Assembly (NCBI GenBank): GCA_947624435.1
Contig: CANQKE010000011.1
Location: 1-64,000 of the forward strand
Direction: 5' to 3'
Origin: an uncultured Ruminiclostridium sp.
GTDB lineage: Bacteria; Bacillota; Clostridia; Oscillospirales; Ruminococcaceae
DNA length: 64,000 nucleotides
The first letter of the stretch is position 1, and every line of letters starts with the position of its first letter. This document shows, piece after piece, positions 15,590 through 25,107 of this stretch. Under the pieces are notes generated by a model. It searched no databases. It was given only the letters and a program-made list of their open reading frames with translations, and was not told the origin of the DNA. A program made the translations under genes and the position numbers.

Positions 15590-16900
15590 TCACGCCGCGG
15601 GACGTCTGTTCTTATGGGAAATATAGCAGCCGACGGTCATTATAACGCCTGCCGCCAGCGCGACGGGTATCAAAAGATACTGCATAGGCAGCGCATTCCC
15701 GAAGATATACACAAGGTCGAATCTTTCCCATTCCGTAACGGACGCCAGCATTCTCGGCGGGAAAAAGTCAAGCACTCTCTCCATAAAGCTGTCCTCACCG
15801 AACAGGTAGATATACACCAGTCCCACCGACGGTATCAGGGTAAGCACGCCGGAAATTATCAGCGTTACATACTGCCCCTTGCACAAAGCGCCCACAAGCA
15901 TTATCATAGCCGCCGACATCATCGCTCCGACAAAGGACGTCAAAACGACAAGTCCGGTCGCCTGCAATTGATTTAACATATACGGCACCCTCGGCAGATC
16001 AAGTTGTATCATCGTTTCCGCTCCGTCAAGGCCGAACACCGCGGCGGTATAAATAAACGCGATAAGCTCCATTAACGCCCAAATCCCCGCCGCAAAGATA
16101 AATCCGGCGCAAATTTTATGACGGGTCAGCTTTCCTCTGCCGTGACGCGAGCAGGCTATCACGCTTTCGGTGCCGCGCGCACGGTCAAGGGTAAACAGCG
16201 GCGACAACGCTATCACCAGCATTAGTCCCACAAACATCGGGAACAGGCGGTGTATCCCTCTGTAATTCCACCATCCGGTATCGTAATCATAGTACCATGT
16301 GACGTTCTCTGAAAGATCGGTATACATATCCCCGACCAGCTTTGCGAACGCCTCTCCCTTTTCACCGGGATAATCCTCGCGGTAGCTGTCGGCAAGCTCT
16401 GCGTATTTCGCCATTCGCTCGGAATAAGGGATAAATTCATCGGAATCGGTCTGCATCAAGCCGAACATCATATTTACTTCTACTAAAACTCTCTCTTCGG
16501 GAAAGGTGTAAAAATCCTTACTGATATAATACCGGTCTTTTTGCATAGCTTCTATCTCGTCTTCGCTGTAACCGTCGGCACGCCACTTTTCCTTGAGCCG
16601 CTCTATCTCCTCATCGGTCTTGAGATTGGCGGGATCGTTGATATACGCGTTATATTCCGCAAGAACATTGTCGTACCATTCCTGCGTCATTTCGCCCGCG
16701 TATTGTTTTGTTTCCTTAAGCGTTCTTAAATATCTGAAATTATCGTCCTTGCCGTACGGGTCGCCGATTATGCTGCAAGGCTCATGCCCTACGTTTCCCA
16801 GCAGCAGCATGTATATCTCCAGCAATATAAGTATCGCGCCGGAAATAAGCGTCAGCTTTGATTTTAGCAGCTTTTTAAGTTCAAACTTCAGTATAGTCAT
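15590..16900 (-). CDS. ABC-2 type transporter permease
   Basis: A 436-residue membrane protein with the same layout as its downstream neighbour: N-terminal helix, large soluble loop (about 40-235), then several hydrophobic segments. It begins MTILKFELKKLLKSKLTL. The ATG at 16900 is chosen because GAGGAAAGCGCAG precedes it; the gene then overlaps the end of the ATPase gene by 20 bases, implying translational coupling. It would form the membrane channel of the ATPase encoded just upstream. The substrate is not identifiable from sequence. Confidence 0.8.
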   Translation of the reverse strand: MTILKFELKKLLKSKLTLISGAILILLEIYMLLLGNVGHEPCSIIGDPYGKDDNFRYLRTLKETKQYAGEMTQEWYDNVLAEYNAYINDPANLKTDEEIERLKEKWRADGYSEDEIEAMQKDRYYISKDFYTFPEERVLVEVNMMFGLMQTDSDEFIPYSERMAKYAELADSYREDYPGEKGEAFAKLVGDMYTDLSENVTWYYDYDTGWWNYRGIHRLFPMFVGLMLVIALSPLFTLDRARGTESVIACSRHGRGKLTRHKICAGFIFAAGIWALMELIAFIYTAAVFGLDGAETMIQLDLPRVPYMLNQLQATGLVVLTSFVGAMMSAAMIMLVGALCKGQYVTLIISGVLTLIPSVGLVYIYLFGEDSFMERVLDFFPPRMLASVTEWERFDLVYIFGNALPMQYLLIPVALAAGVIMTVGCYISHKNRRPAA

Positions 16901-17768
16901 CTGCGCTTTCCTCCTTGAAATAGTAAAGAAAAAGGTCCTCAAGGCAGGGCTCGGCCAAAACGGCGCTGTCGCACGGCATGGTATCGCTTACCACTCTCAG
17001 CCGCGCCATTCCGTCCTCATGACGAATATTGCTGACTATATATTTACCGCTCATAACGTCCGCCTCTTTGGGAGTAACAACGCAGTCCCACACCATTCCG
17101 TCGATGCGGTGGCAGATGTCCTCCGCGTTGTCGTTAAGCGCAAGCTCGCCGTTTTTCATCACCAGTATATCGCCGGCAATGTATTCAATATCCGACACTA
17201 TATGAGTAGAAAGCAGCACAGTCTTGCTTTCGCCGAGGTCGCTGATTATATTGCGGAATTTTGTGCGTTCTTTCGGGTCGAGCCCGACGGTGGGTTCGTC
17301 CAATACCAAAAGATCGGGATCGTTTATCAGCGCCTGAGCTATGCCGATACGCTGTTTCATGCCGCCGGAATAAGTCTTTATCTTCTTTTTGCGAACATCG
17401 TACAAGCCTACCAGCTTAAGCAGTTCCTCGCAGCGCTCCTGCGCCTTTAGCTTAGGCAAGCCTTTAAGCGCCGAAAGATACAGCATGAATTCCATTCCGG
17501 TAAAGCCGGGATAAAACCCGAAATGCTGCGGCAGGTAGCCCAGTCGGTCGCGGTACTGCTCGCCGAGTACCGAAATATCCGTGCCGTCAACTAAGATACT
17601 TCCGGCGGTGGGGCGCAGCACGTCGCAGAGCATTCTCATAAGCGTGGTCTTGCCGGAGCCGTTGGGCCCGAGTAATGCGTACACGCCCGAACCGAGCGTA
17701 ACGCTGAAATTGTTCACGGCGTATTTTTCCTTGTATTTTTTAGTAAGATCACTTATCTCAATTCTCAT
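16881..17768 (-). CDS. ABC transporter ATP-binding protein
   Basis: A 295-residue ATPase with Walker A GPNGSGKTT (about 34-42), ABC signature YSGGMKQR (about 136), Walker B LLVLDEPTVGLDP and an H-loop in STHIVSD. The C-terminal 80 residues are typical of drug/antimicrobial-peptide or multicopper-type exporters. It powers the two ABC-2 permeases downstream, which it overlaps. It overlaps the upstream membrane-protein gene by 11 bases. Linkage to an ECF-type sigma factor suggests induction by envelope stress or a peptide antibiotic, an inference from similar operons. Confidence 0.9.
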   Translation of the reverse strand: MRIEISDLTKKYKEKYAVNNFSVTLGSGVYALLGPNGSGKTTLMRMLCDVLRPTAGSILVDGTDISVLGEQYRDRLGYLPQHFGFYPGFTGMEFMLYLSALKGLPKLKAQERCEELLKLVGLYDVRKKKIKTYSGGMKQRIGIAQALINDPDLLVLDEPTVGLDPKERTKFRNIISDLGESKTVLLSTHIVSDIEYIAGDILVMKNGELALNDNAEDICHRIDGMVWDCVVTPKEADVMSGKYIVSNIRHEDGMARLRVVSDTMPCDSAVLAEPCLEDLFLYYFKEESADDYTEV

Positions 17769-18504
17769 TTGAAAGACCTCCGAAATATGTTTTCTTTGTC
17801 ATGAATATTATCTGCGCGGCAAAAGCAAGAGCGGTCACGACTGCCGCTAACGCCAGCAAAAGCATATTTTCCGAAACTGCGGAGAAACTGTCGTTGTTTA
17901 CGATGGCGGCAAGCATTATCGTCATTAAAGACACCGCCGCGCAAAGGCACACCACGGAATTTCTGCTGCGCATGCCGAACAGCCGCACAATGCCCAGGCA
18001 CACCGCGTTTTCGGCGTTGTACACTGTCAAGGTGAAAAGCAATATCGGAAAAAACTCCTTTCCCAGCATACCGGACGCCATCAGCGCGGCAAAGGACAAC
18101 ACGAAAATATCCGTTATGCTTATTATCAAAAGCCGCATAAGCATTACCGTGCCGGAGCCGATACGGGTGCTGCGCTCAAGCTCGGACATATCAAAAAGCA
18201 TATCCTTGACAAGCTCCGGTACATTCACTATCGAAATTATGGGTATGACCGCCAGCATCATCCTAAAGCCGTTGTTTACATTGAGCTGTCCGCAAAAATA
18301 ATTTGCCGCGGCAAGCGCTGTGAGCTGGAGTATCCATATCGCCGGAGAAAGGTACTTTAACTGATCTAAAAATATACGCGAAAGCGGCGTTTTTCTCGGT
18401 CGGTGGGAGGAAATATACCGTTTGCCGATATCCACGGTCTTTTCTATCTCCGACGGTTTTACGGCCGGTATATACTCGTCGGGGAAAATATTGCTGTTTT
18501 TCAT
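17758..18504 (-). CDS. Membrane protein, possible anti-sigma or sensor partner
   Basis: A 248-residue protein with a soluble N-terminal part (1-60) and about six hydrophobic segments from residue 52 onward. It overlaps the sigma-factor gene by 4 bases (ATGA) and the ATPase gene by 11. I do not recognise the family by sequence. The position directly after a sigma factor is where membrane anti-sigma factors usually lie, and the cytoplasmic N-terminus could hold the sigma factor, but no zinc-finger anti-sigma motif (HxxxCxxC) is seen. An alternative is a structural subunit of the ABC transporter. Confidence 0.65.
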   Translation of the reverse strand: MKNSNIFPDEYIPAVKPSEIEKTVDIGKRYISSHRPRKTPLSRIFLDQLKYLSPAIWILQLTALAAANYFCGQLNVNNGFRMMLAVIPIISIVNVPELVKDMLFDMSELERSTRIGSGTVMLMRLLIISITDIFVLSFAALMASGMLGKEFFPILLFTLTVYNAENAVCLGIVRLFGMRSRNSVVCLCAAVSLMTIMLAAIVNNDSFSAVSENMLLLALAAVVTALAFAAQIIFMTKKTYFGGLSNEN

Positions 18505-19001
18505 TCTGTCCGCTCCTTTTCGTAGATTTTTCTGAGCTTCTCCACGCCCTGCCGCAGGCGGGATTTCACGGTCGGTACTCCGACCCCGGTAAGCGCCGCT
18601 ATCTCCCTTGCCTTAAACCCGTGGAAATAGTGCAGGATTATCGCCTCGCGCTGCTTGTCCGGCAGGCAGAGCAGCCGCTGATACAGTGTATCGTCGCGTT
18701 CTTTCTTTACCGCCGCCTGCTCGGGGGTATCGTCATGCGACGGTAATTCGTCGGGGTATTCCTCATAAGAACGGTTTTTGCGGAAATGATCGTTTGTAAC
18801 GTTCACCGCGACGGTAAACAGATAGTTTGAAAATTTCCCGCTGAAACGGTAGCTGTAAATGCTTTTTACCAGCCTTAAAAAGACCTCCTGCGTAAGATCG
18901 GCGGCTGTCTGCTCGTTGCCGGTGCGGCGGTAGCAGTAAGCGTATATGTTGTTGTAATGCTTTCTGACAAGCGTATCGAACGCGCTTTTATCGCCGCTCA
19001 A
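18501..19001 (-). CDS. RNA polymerase sigma factor, ECF type
   Basis: About 166 residues with sigma region 2 (YAYCYRRTGNEQTAADLTQEVF, near residue 22) and region 4 (LPDKQREAIILHYFHGFKAREIAALTGV, then VPTVKSRLRQGVEKL). This is the small two-domain sigma type that directs polymerase to stress promoters. The start is odd. TTG at 19001 lacks a ribosome site, while conserved N-terminal residues (EDHKLIRRILSGDKSAF) are encoded upstream of it. That upstream frame has no ATG, GTG or TTG before a stop; ACG at 19031-19029 lies 8 bases after AAGGGGG. It heads the operon with the membrane protein and ABC transporter and probably controls it. Confidence 0.85.
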   Translation of the reverse strand: MSGDKSAFDTLVRKHYNNIYAYCYRRTGNEQTAADLTQEVFLRLVKSIYSYRFSGKFSNYLFTVAVNVTNDHFRKNRSYEEYPDELPSHDDTPEQAAVKKERDDTLYQRLLCLPDKQREAIILHYFHGFKAREIAALTGVGVPTVKSRLRQGVEKLRKIYEKERTE

Positions 19002-19124
19002 TATGCGGCGGATAAGCTTGTGATCCTCCGTTGCTGCCGCCCCCTTTTTATCTGAAGTGTCGACCCTTCACTTATATTAACGTTAAAATCACAAAAAGGA
19101 TCTAATTTTCTTAAAAAAATTAAA

Positions 19125-19148
19125 CCGCCCGAAAATATAATCGGGCGG
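19125..19148 (-). terminator. Intrinsic terminator after the AGCS symporter gene
   Basis: CCGCCCGA (19125-19132) pairs with TCGGGCGG (19141-19148), loop of 8. On the minus strand it is followed by TTTAATTTTTTT. Confidence 0.85.
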
Positions 19149-19154
19149 GTAGTG

Positions 19155-20720
19155 CTATACCGATACCGGCTGTTGCTTTTCCGTTTCACCGTATTCTTCT
19201 ATCAAAGCTGCCTTTGCCTCTTCCTGTATCTTCGGGTCAAAGGACAGCATAGGCTCTTCGTTTTTGCCTTTTATCCTGCGGTCAACGTAATTTTTGGTGA
19301 TTTTTGCGACCAAAGGCGACAGCGTAAGCACTCCGATAAGGTTCGGTACCATCATGAAGCCGTTAAAGGTATCGGATATATCCCACGCAAGGGTGGAGGT
19401 CATCACCGCGCCGGACAGTATCATCAATACGAATATCACCTTATATACCTTTATAGCGCGGTCGCCGAAAAGATATTCCACCGCCTTTGAGCCGTAATGC
19501 GACCAGCCAAGCACGGTAGTAAATGCGAACATCAGCATAGCCAGCGCTATGAATATCTCACCCGGCGCGCCGAATACATTGCCGAACGCCTGGGATACCA
19601 AAGTAGCGTCGTTTGCTCCCTCGGCAGCCATTCCTGTCTGAAGGTCGATATAACCGGAGGAAAGCACAACTATCGCGGTCATGGTGCATACTACGATAGT
19701 GTCCATGAACACCTCGAATATACCCCACATGCCCTGCTTTACCGGTTCTTTTACGTTTGAGGAGGAATGTACCATTACCGACGAGCCAAGACCCGCCTCG
19801 TTAGAGAACACTCCGCGCTTAAATCCCTCGGTTATCACCTTTCTTATAATAACGCCCGCCGCTCCGCCTGCCGCCGCGTCAACGCTGAACGCAAAGCGGA
19901 ATATCGCGGCGAACATATCGCCCACCGAGCCGATATGTACAAAAAACACTATCAGCGAGCCTACTATGTAGGTTACCGCCATGAACGGCACTATCTTTTC
20001 GGCAAACGACGCGATACGCTGCAATCCGCCGAGGATGATAAGCCCGGCAAGTATCATAAGCACTACGCCTATTATAAGGCTCAGCACCGAGATGCCGCCT
20101 ATCTCGCCGAGGTCTATGCCGGAGAAAAATGCCGATTCAAGATTCAGCGTTATCTTGTTTATCTGACCCATGTTCCCTATGCCGAATGAGGCAAGGATAA
20201 CAAACACGGAAAACATCACCGCAAGAATACGCCCGAACAGTCGGCAGTGCTTTTTGCCGCCCAATCCGTCAGCGAGGTAGTACATCGCGCCGCCCGACCA
20301 TTCTCCGTCCTTATTTTTTCGGCGGTAATATATGCCGAGCACATTTTCGGAAAAGTTCGTCATCATTCCGAAAAATGCCGCTACCCACATCCAGAATACC
20401 GCGCCGGGTCCGCCTATCATAACGGCGGCGGCAACTCCGGCGATATTTCCTGTTCCCATAGTCGCGGCAAGCGCGGTACACAGCGCCTGAAACTGCGATA
20501 TCGTCTTTTTGTCCGTCTTTTTAGTAGCCGAGCCGTTTCGGCTGAACACGCTGCCTATCGTTTGCTTTAGCCAGTGGCCTAAATGCGAAAGCTGGAAAAA
20601 TTTCGTGCAGCAGGTCATTATAATGCCGGTACACAGCAGTAATATTATCCCTATCTTAGACCATATAAAATCCTGAAGTACACTGTTTATATCTGTAAGC
20701 CAATCAAAAAATGCGTCCAT
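19155..20720 (-). CDS. Sodium:alanine symporter, AGCS family
   Basis: A 521-residue membrane protein with about 10-11 helices that imports alanine or glycine with Na+. Family motifs include ATMGTGNIAGVAAAV (about 85-100), GGPGAVFWMWVAAFFGM and VFSNEAGLGSS (about 298). The ending is hydrophilic (EEYGETEKQQ). The gene stands alone leftward between the Rrf2 regulator and the sigma operon, with its own terminator. The 20-base gap after the Rrf2 gene suggests co-transcription with it. It would act at the cytoplasmic membrane. Confidence 0.92.
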   Translation of the reverse strand: MDAFFDWLTDINSVLQDFIWSKIGIILLLCTGIIMTCCTKFFQLSHLGHWLKQTIGSVFSRNGSATKKTDKKTISQFQALCTALAATMGTGNIAGVAAAVMIGGPGAVFWMWVAAFFGMMTNFSENVLGIYYRRKNKDGEWSGGAMYYLADGLGGKKHCRLFGRILAVMFSVFVILASFGIGNMGQINKITLNLESAFFSGIDLGEIGGISVLSLIIGVVLMILAGLIILGGLQRIASFAEKIVPFMAVTYIVGSLIVFFVHIGSVGDMFAAIFRFAFSVDAAAGGAAGVIIRKVITEGFKRGVFSNEAGLGSSVMVHSSSNVKEPVKQGMWGIFEVFMDTIVVCTMTAIVVLSSGYIDLQTGMAAEGANDATLVSQAFGNVFGAPGEIFIALAMLMFAFTTVLGWSHYGSKAVEYLFGDRAIKVYKVIFVLMILSGAVMTSTLAWDISDTFNGFMMVPNLIGVLTLSPLVAKITKNYVDRRIKGKNEEPMLSFDPKIQEEAKAALIEEYGETEKQQPVSV

Positions 20721-20740
20721 ATATCTCCCCGTTAAAATTT

Positions 20741-21151
20741 TTATTTGCTGTGCATTTCACGGAATTTGAGCTTTTTAAGCTCCTCACAAACGTTTTGTGA
20801 GATACGCGCAAACGCCCTTTGGTAAGAACAAGGCAATTCGTTTGCGCTGCGGGTGCAGTTGTAATGCTCGTCAAGGCAGCGGCTGAATTTATATGTACCC
20901 TCTATAGCGGTAACTATGTCGTAGACTGAAAGCTGCTCGGTGCCTTTTGCGAGCTCATAGCCGCCTTTCATTCCCTTGTAGGAATTGACTATCCCTTTTT
21001 CCGCAAGTATACGCAGTATTTTAAGCGCGAAATTCTGCGGCACATCCGTTCGCTCGGAAATGGTTTTCGCGTCGAACCGCGCGCCCTCTCCGCCGGAAAA
21101 CAGCAGGTCGGTTATCCTTATCGCGTAATCGGTCTGTAAAGTAATGTGCAT
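20741..21151 (-). CDS. Rrf2-family regulator with three cysteines
   Basis: A 136-residue protein with an N-terminal winged helix (LQTDYAIRITDLLFSGG, SERTDVPQNFALKILRILAEKGIV) and three cysteines in the sensing region, C92, C99 and C108. IscR/NsrR-type members bind an Fe-S cluster through three such cysteines, so this one could sense iron-sulfur status, oxygen or NO. It lies between rpoD and the alanine symporter, in the same direction, with short gaps (11 and 20 bases). Its target is not evident; the symporter is the nearest candidate. Confidence 0.85.
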   Translation of the reverse strand: MHITLQTDYAIRITDLLFSGGEGARFDAKTISERTDVPQNFALKILRILAEKGIVNSYKGMKGGYELAKGTEQLSVYDIVTAIEGTYKFSRCLDEHYNCTRSANELPCSYQRAFARISQNVCEELKKLKFREMHSK

Positions 21152-21162
21152 AAGCTCACCCG

Positions 21163-22239
21163 TCAGTCAAGGAAATCCTTGAGCTTTTTACTTCTTGAAG
21201 GATGTCTGAGCTTTCTCAGCGCCTTTGCTTCTATCTGACGTATACGCTCACGGGTGACGTTGAATTCCCTGCCCACCTCTTCAAGCGTGCGGGGACGTCC
21301 GTCCTCTAAGCCAAAGCGCAGGCGCAGCACCTTTTCCTCTCTGTCGGTGAGAGTGCCTAATATCTCGCCGAGCTGCTCTTTAAGCAAGGTTCGGCTGGCG
21401 ACCTCCGCGGGTGCGGGCGCGTTCTCGTCCGGGATAAAATCGCCGAGGTGACTGTCCTCCTCCTCGCCTATAGGAGTTTCAAACGAAACAGGGTCCTGCG
21501 ATATCCTTATTATCTCGCGTACCCTGTCCACCGAAATGCCCAGCCTGTCGGCTATCTCTTTAGCGGTAGGCTCATGACCGTTTTCGTGCAGCAGCTGACT
21601 TGATACCTTTTTCACTTTTGTAATAGTTTCCACCATGTGGACAGGTATTCTTATCGTCCTTGCCTGATCCGCGATGGAACGAGTTATCGCCTGTCTTATC
21701 CACCATGTGGCATAGGTAGAAAATTTATATCCCTTGGTATAATCGAATTTTTCCACCGCCTTGATAAGTCCGAGGTTTCCCTCCTGGATAAGGTCAAGAA
21801 ACTGCATGCCCCTGCCGACGTATCTTTTTGCGATGCTTACTACCAGTCTGAGGTTCGCCTCGCTGAGGCGCTTTCTCGCGTACTTGTCGCCCTGAGCCAT
21901 ACGGGTGGCGAGCTCTATTTCCTCCTCGGTAGTGAGCAGCGGCACTCTGCCTATCTCCTTAAGATATATCTTGACCGGATCGTCTATCGCTATCCCCTCT
22001 GCGGACAAAGAGGCGTCGAGGTCCTCCGCGTCGGTAAAGTCCAGCGCGTTGTCAAGATCTTCATCGGCGGAAAAATCGTCCACTATCTCTATGTTGCTGC
22101 TTTCAAAGTCATCATAGAGCTTGTTTATTTCTTCCGCGTCAAAATCCAGCTCTTCAAGCACGTCGGTTATCTCTTTGGTGGTGAGCTTACCGCTCTGCTT
22201 GCCGTGGTTTATCAGCTCGTTTATCTTGCTGTCAGCCAT
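21163..22239 (-). CDS. rpoD: Primary sigma factor of RNA polymerase
   Basis: About 358 residues. An acidic N-terminal region 1.1 is followed by region 2 ([20 protein letters not shown], then [20 protein letters not shown] and [15 protein letters not shown]), region 3 and region 4 with the -35-binding helix ([20 protein letters not shown]). It directs polymerase to the TTGACA/TATAAT promoters seen in this window. I choose ATG at 22239 because GAAAGGAT lies 9 bases before it; ATG at 22263 overlaps the dnaG stop as ATGA but has no spaced ribosome site. It follows dnaG, the classic macromolecular-synthesis arrangement in Firmicutes. Confidence 0.96.
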   Translation of the reverse strand: MADSKINELINHGKQSGKLTTKEITDVLEELDFDAEEINKLYDDFESSNIEIVDDFSADEDLDNALDFTDAEDLDASLSAEGIAIDDPVKIYLKEIGRVPLLTTEEEIELATRMAQGDKYARKRLSEANLRLVVSIAKRYVGRGMQFLDLIQEGNLGLIKAVEKFDYTKGYKFSTYATWWIRQAITRSIADQARTIRIPVHMVETITKVKKVSSQLLHENGHEPTAKEIADRLGISVDRVREIIRISQDPVSFETPIGEEEDSHLGDFIPDENAPAPAEVASRTLLKEQLGEILGTLTDREEKVLRLRFGLEDGRPRTLEEVGREFNVTRERIRQIEAKALRKLRHPSRSKKLKDFLD

Positions 22240-22259
22240 TTTACTCATCCTTTCTTTAT

Positions 22260-24020
22260 TCATTCCTTTATAGTCTTTATCCTGTCGGCTAAATTCCGCA
22301 GCTCATCGTCTGTCATACTTCCCGCGCTTTTGCGGTTTTTCTTATCTCTGAACTCGATAAGCTTATTTATATGATCGTTCAGCCTTTCGACGCTGTACGG
22401 AAGCTCGTTGTTCTCTCTTATCAGACTTGCCAGCGCCGATATCTCCTCGCCGCTGTGCGATAAGCCGAGCGTGGTAAGATTTACCTCTCTGCCGCTGCCT
22501 ATCGCGGCGACTATCTCAAGGTACAGCCTGCGGTTGTACTCGGTGGGAAAATCCTCCGGCGACAGCTTTTCGCATATTCTGGAAAGATAATCCGGCGAAT
22601 GTATCAAAAACGCGATTATCCCGCGCTCCGCCGATACCTCGGTAGGATACTTCTTAGCCTCGGGATTTATCCTGTCGCGCTGTGACGCACCGGAGATGAT
22701 CTCGCTGCGTTCTTTCTTTTCGTCGCGGTTTTGCTGACGCTTTCGCTCCTGCTGCACCGCAAGCTCCACGTTCTGCCTTGCCACTCCGGTGGTCTGAGCC
22801 GCGGCGGCTATATATACCGCGCGGTCTATCGGGTTTGGCGTTCCGGCGATGAGCGTCACCGCGCGGCGCAGATATTCAGACTTGCCGCCGGTGGAATCAA
22901 GGTCGAGTCCCCTGCCTATCCGCTCCAGCTCGAAATCCATGCCGGATTCGGATTTATTGAGCAGTATCCGGTACGCCTCGCTGCCGAATTTTTTTATATA
23001 CTCGTCCGGGTCTTTAGCGCCCTGCATTTTCAGTATCCGCGTTTGTATCCCGACGTTTGAAAGTATATTCATCGCCTTAGCGGTAGCTTTCTGACCCGCC
23101 TCGTCGCTGTCCAGCGAAACGACAACCTCTTTGAAGCCTAAATTCGCTATTTTTCTCGCGTGGACGTCGGTCAGCGCCGTACCACAGGTCGCAACCGCAT
23201 TTTTGAAGCCCGCCTGATACAGCGTTATCACGTCCAGATTTCCCTCGCAGAGGATAAGGCTGCTTTCTTTGGTGTTTTTCGCATGATTCATGCTGTAAAG
23301 AAAGCTGCTTTTATTATATACAAGTGTGCCTCTGGTATTTAAGTATTTTCTGGTATCATCGCCGCCTATCACTCTGCCGCTGAAACCGACGACGTTTCCT
23401 CTTACGTCAAAAAACGGAAACATTACCCTATAACGGAAAAAATCGTAATATCGCTTTCCGTTTTTAGCCTTTGACAGCAGCGACGCCGCCTCCAGCTCCT
23501 CGTCGTTATAGCCGAGACTGTTCATGTGCCGCTTAAGTCTGTCCCAGTCCTCGGTGGCATAACCCAGCCCGTAGGTCTTTATAGTGCGCTCGGTAAGGCC
23601 GCGCCCGATAAGATAATCCAGTCCCTTTTTCCCCTCCGGAGAAAACAGCGTCCTGTGGAAAAACTTACCCGCCTCGCGGTTCATCTCAAGCATTCTGGTA
23701 CGCGCCCGCGCTCCGTCGTCGCCGCCGTCCTCCGGCATGGGTATTCCGGCGCGCTGCGCTAAAAACCGCACGGTTTCCATATAATCGAGGTTTTCATACA
23801 GCCGCACGAAATTTATAACGTCTCCCGCCGCCCCGCAGCCGAAGCAGTAAAAGCTCTGCGTCGCCATGTAAATATGGCAGGAGGGCGTTTTCTCCGAATG
23901 GAACGGACAACAGCAAACGTAATCCGAGCCGGTCTTTTTCAGCGGCACATACGAAGAAACAACGTCATAAATATCGTTGCTTTCTTTGACCTGCATAAGA
24001 AAGTCGTCGGACAATCTCAA
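22260..24020 (-). CDS. dnaG: DNA primase
   Basis: About 586 residues. A CHC2 zinc finger ([14 protein letters not shown], then [11 protein letters not shown], about 38-65) is followed by the TOPRIM catalytic core ([18 protein letters not shown], then [13 protein letters not shown], about 250-310). A C-terminal helicase-binding part comes last. It makes the RNA primers for replication. The TTG at 24020 is chosen because AAAGGGGGTG lies just before it and the protein then starts [17 protein letters not shown], as in relatives. It is 13 bases after dgt and directly before rpoD. Confidence 0.95.
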   Translation of the reverse strand: MRLSDDFLMQVKESNDIYDVVSSYVPLKKTGSDYVCCCPFHSEKTPSCHIYMATQSFYCFGCGAAGDVINFVRLYENLDYMETVRFLAQRAGIPMPEDGGDDGARARTRMLEMNREAGKFFHRTLFSPEGKKGLDYLIGRGLTERTIKTYGLGYATEDWDRLKRHMNSLGYNDEELEAASLLSKAKNGKRYYDFFRYRVMFPFFDVRGNVVGFSGRVIGGDDTRKYLNTRGTLVYNKSSFLYSMNHAKNTKESSLILCEGNLDVITLYQAGFKNAVATCGTALTDVHARKIANLGFKEVVVSLDSDEAGQKATAKAMNILSNVGIQTRILKMQGAKDPDEYIKKFGSEAYRILLNKSESGMDFELERIGRGLDLDSTGGKSEYLRRAVTLIAGTPNPIDRAVYIAAAAQTTGVARQNVELAVQQERKRQQNRDEKKERSEIISGASQRDRINPEAKKYPTEVSAERGIIAFLIHSPDYLSRICEKLSPEDFPTEYNRRLYLEIVAAIGSGREVNLTTLGLSHSGEEISALASLIRENNELPYSVERLNDHINKLIEFRDKKNRKSAGSMTDDELRNLADRIKTIKE

Positions 24021-24033
24021 CGCGCCACCCCCT

Positions 24034-25032
24034 TTATAACGACCAACTCTTAGGTATGGACAATTCCATAAAATAATCCACCGCAAAATCATCGGTCATG
24101 CCGCTGATAAAATCGCAGACGGCAAGCTCGGTATCATATTTTTTTGCAAAATCCTGATAAAGCTGCGGCATCTTGTCGGGATTATCCTTGAAAAATTTAT
24201 ACAGATATTCCACGATACGACAGGCCTTACCCTTTTCCGCATTGGTGGAGGGCGCGTAATAAACGTTGTCGAACATGAATTTTCTAAGCTCGTCATGCGC
24301 CTGCTTTGTTTCTTCGTCGTATTTTATAGTGTCGGTGCTGTTTTCGACTATCGACTTTATCAGCGTGGTTATACGCTGACTCTTTGTCGCTCCCAACACC
24401 TTTACCGTTCGTTCGGGAAGGTCCTCCTGCCGCAAAATTCCGGCGCGTATCGCGTCCTCGATATCGTGATTTATATATGCTATCTTATCGGAAAATTTTA
24501 CCATCTGACCCTCCAGCGTTTTCGCAACGCCGTTCGTATGGCAGACTATACCGTCCCTTACCTCGGCGGTAAGGTTCAGTCCCTCTCCGTTTTTTTCGAT
24601 ATGCTCCACCACGCGCAGGCTTTGCAGATAATGCTTGAACCCCTTTGAATAAAGGCTGTCAAGCGTTCTTTCCCCGTCGTGACCGAACGGCGTATGCCCA
24701 AGATCGTGTCCCAGCGCGATAGCCTCGGTCAGATCCTCGTTCAGCCTCAGCGCTCTCGCGGCCGTCCTAGCTATCTGCGCCACCTCAAGGGTGTGCGTCA
24801 GGCGGGTGCGGTAGTGGTCGGATTTCGGTATCAGAAACACCTGCGTCTTATGCTTCAGCCTGCGAAAAGAGTTGCAGTGTATTATTCTGTCGCGGTCCCG
24901 CTGAAACTCGGTGCGTATATCGCAGGGCGTTTCGTACACGTCGCGGCCTATAGTATCGGAGCTTTTGCAGGCGTATTTTGACAATGTCATATTTTCGATG
25001 TCCATCGTGATTTCACGCGGTGTTTTGCTCAT
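24034..25032 (-). CDS. dgt: Deoxyguanosinetriphosphate triphosphohydrolase (HD domain)
   Basis: A 332-residue metal-dependent hydrolase that would split dGTP (or other dNTPs) to the nucleoside and triphosphate. Motifs: RDRDRIIHCNSFRRLKHKTQVF (about 46-67), the first His of the HD domain in RLTHTLEV, the HD pair in ALGHDLGHTPFGHDGE (about 107-121) and a distal D in YINHDIEDAI. It lies 13 bases before dnaG in the replication/transcription block. The ATG at 25032 is used; ATG at 25005 is an alternative, as neither has a strong ribosome site. Confidence 0.92.
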   Translation of the reverse strand: MSKTPREITMDIENMTLSKYACKSSDTIGRDVYETPCDIRTEFQRDRDRIIHCNSFRRLKHKTQVFLIPKSDHYRTRLTHTLEVAQIARTAARALRLNEDLTEAIALGHDLGHTPFGHDGERTLDSLYSKGFKHYLQSLRVVEHIEKNGEGLNLTAEVRDGIVCHTNGVAKTLEGQMVKFSDKIAYINHDIEDAIRAGILRQEDLPERTVKVLGATKSQRITTLIKSIVENSTDTIKYDEETKQAHDELRKFMFDNVYYAPSTNAEKGKACRIVEYLYKFFKDNPDKMPQLYQDFAKKYDTELAVCDFISGMTDDFAVDYFMELSIPKSWSL

Positions 25033-25107
25033 TTTATATGTATCATTCCCTTTTTTGATGTTTTCGCTGTATAATATTATATACTGTTAAACGCGGAAAA
25101 ATCCTTT

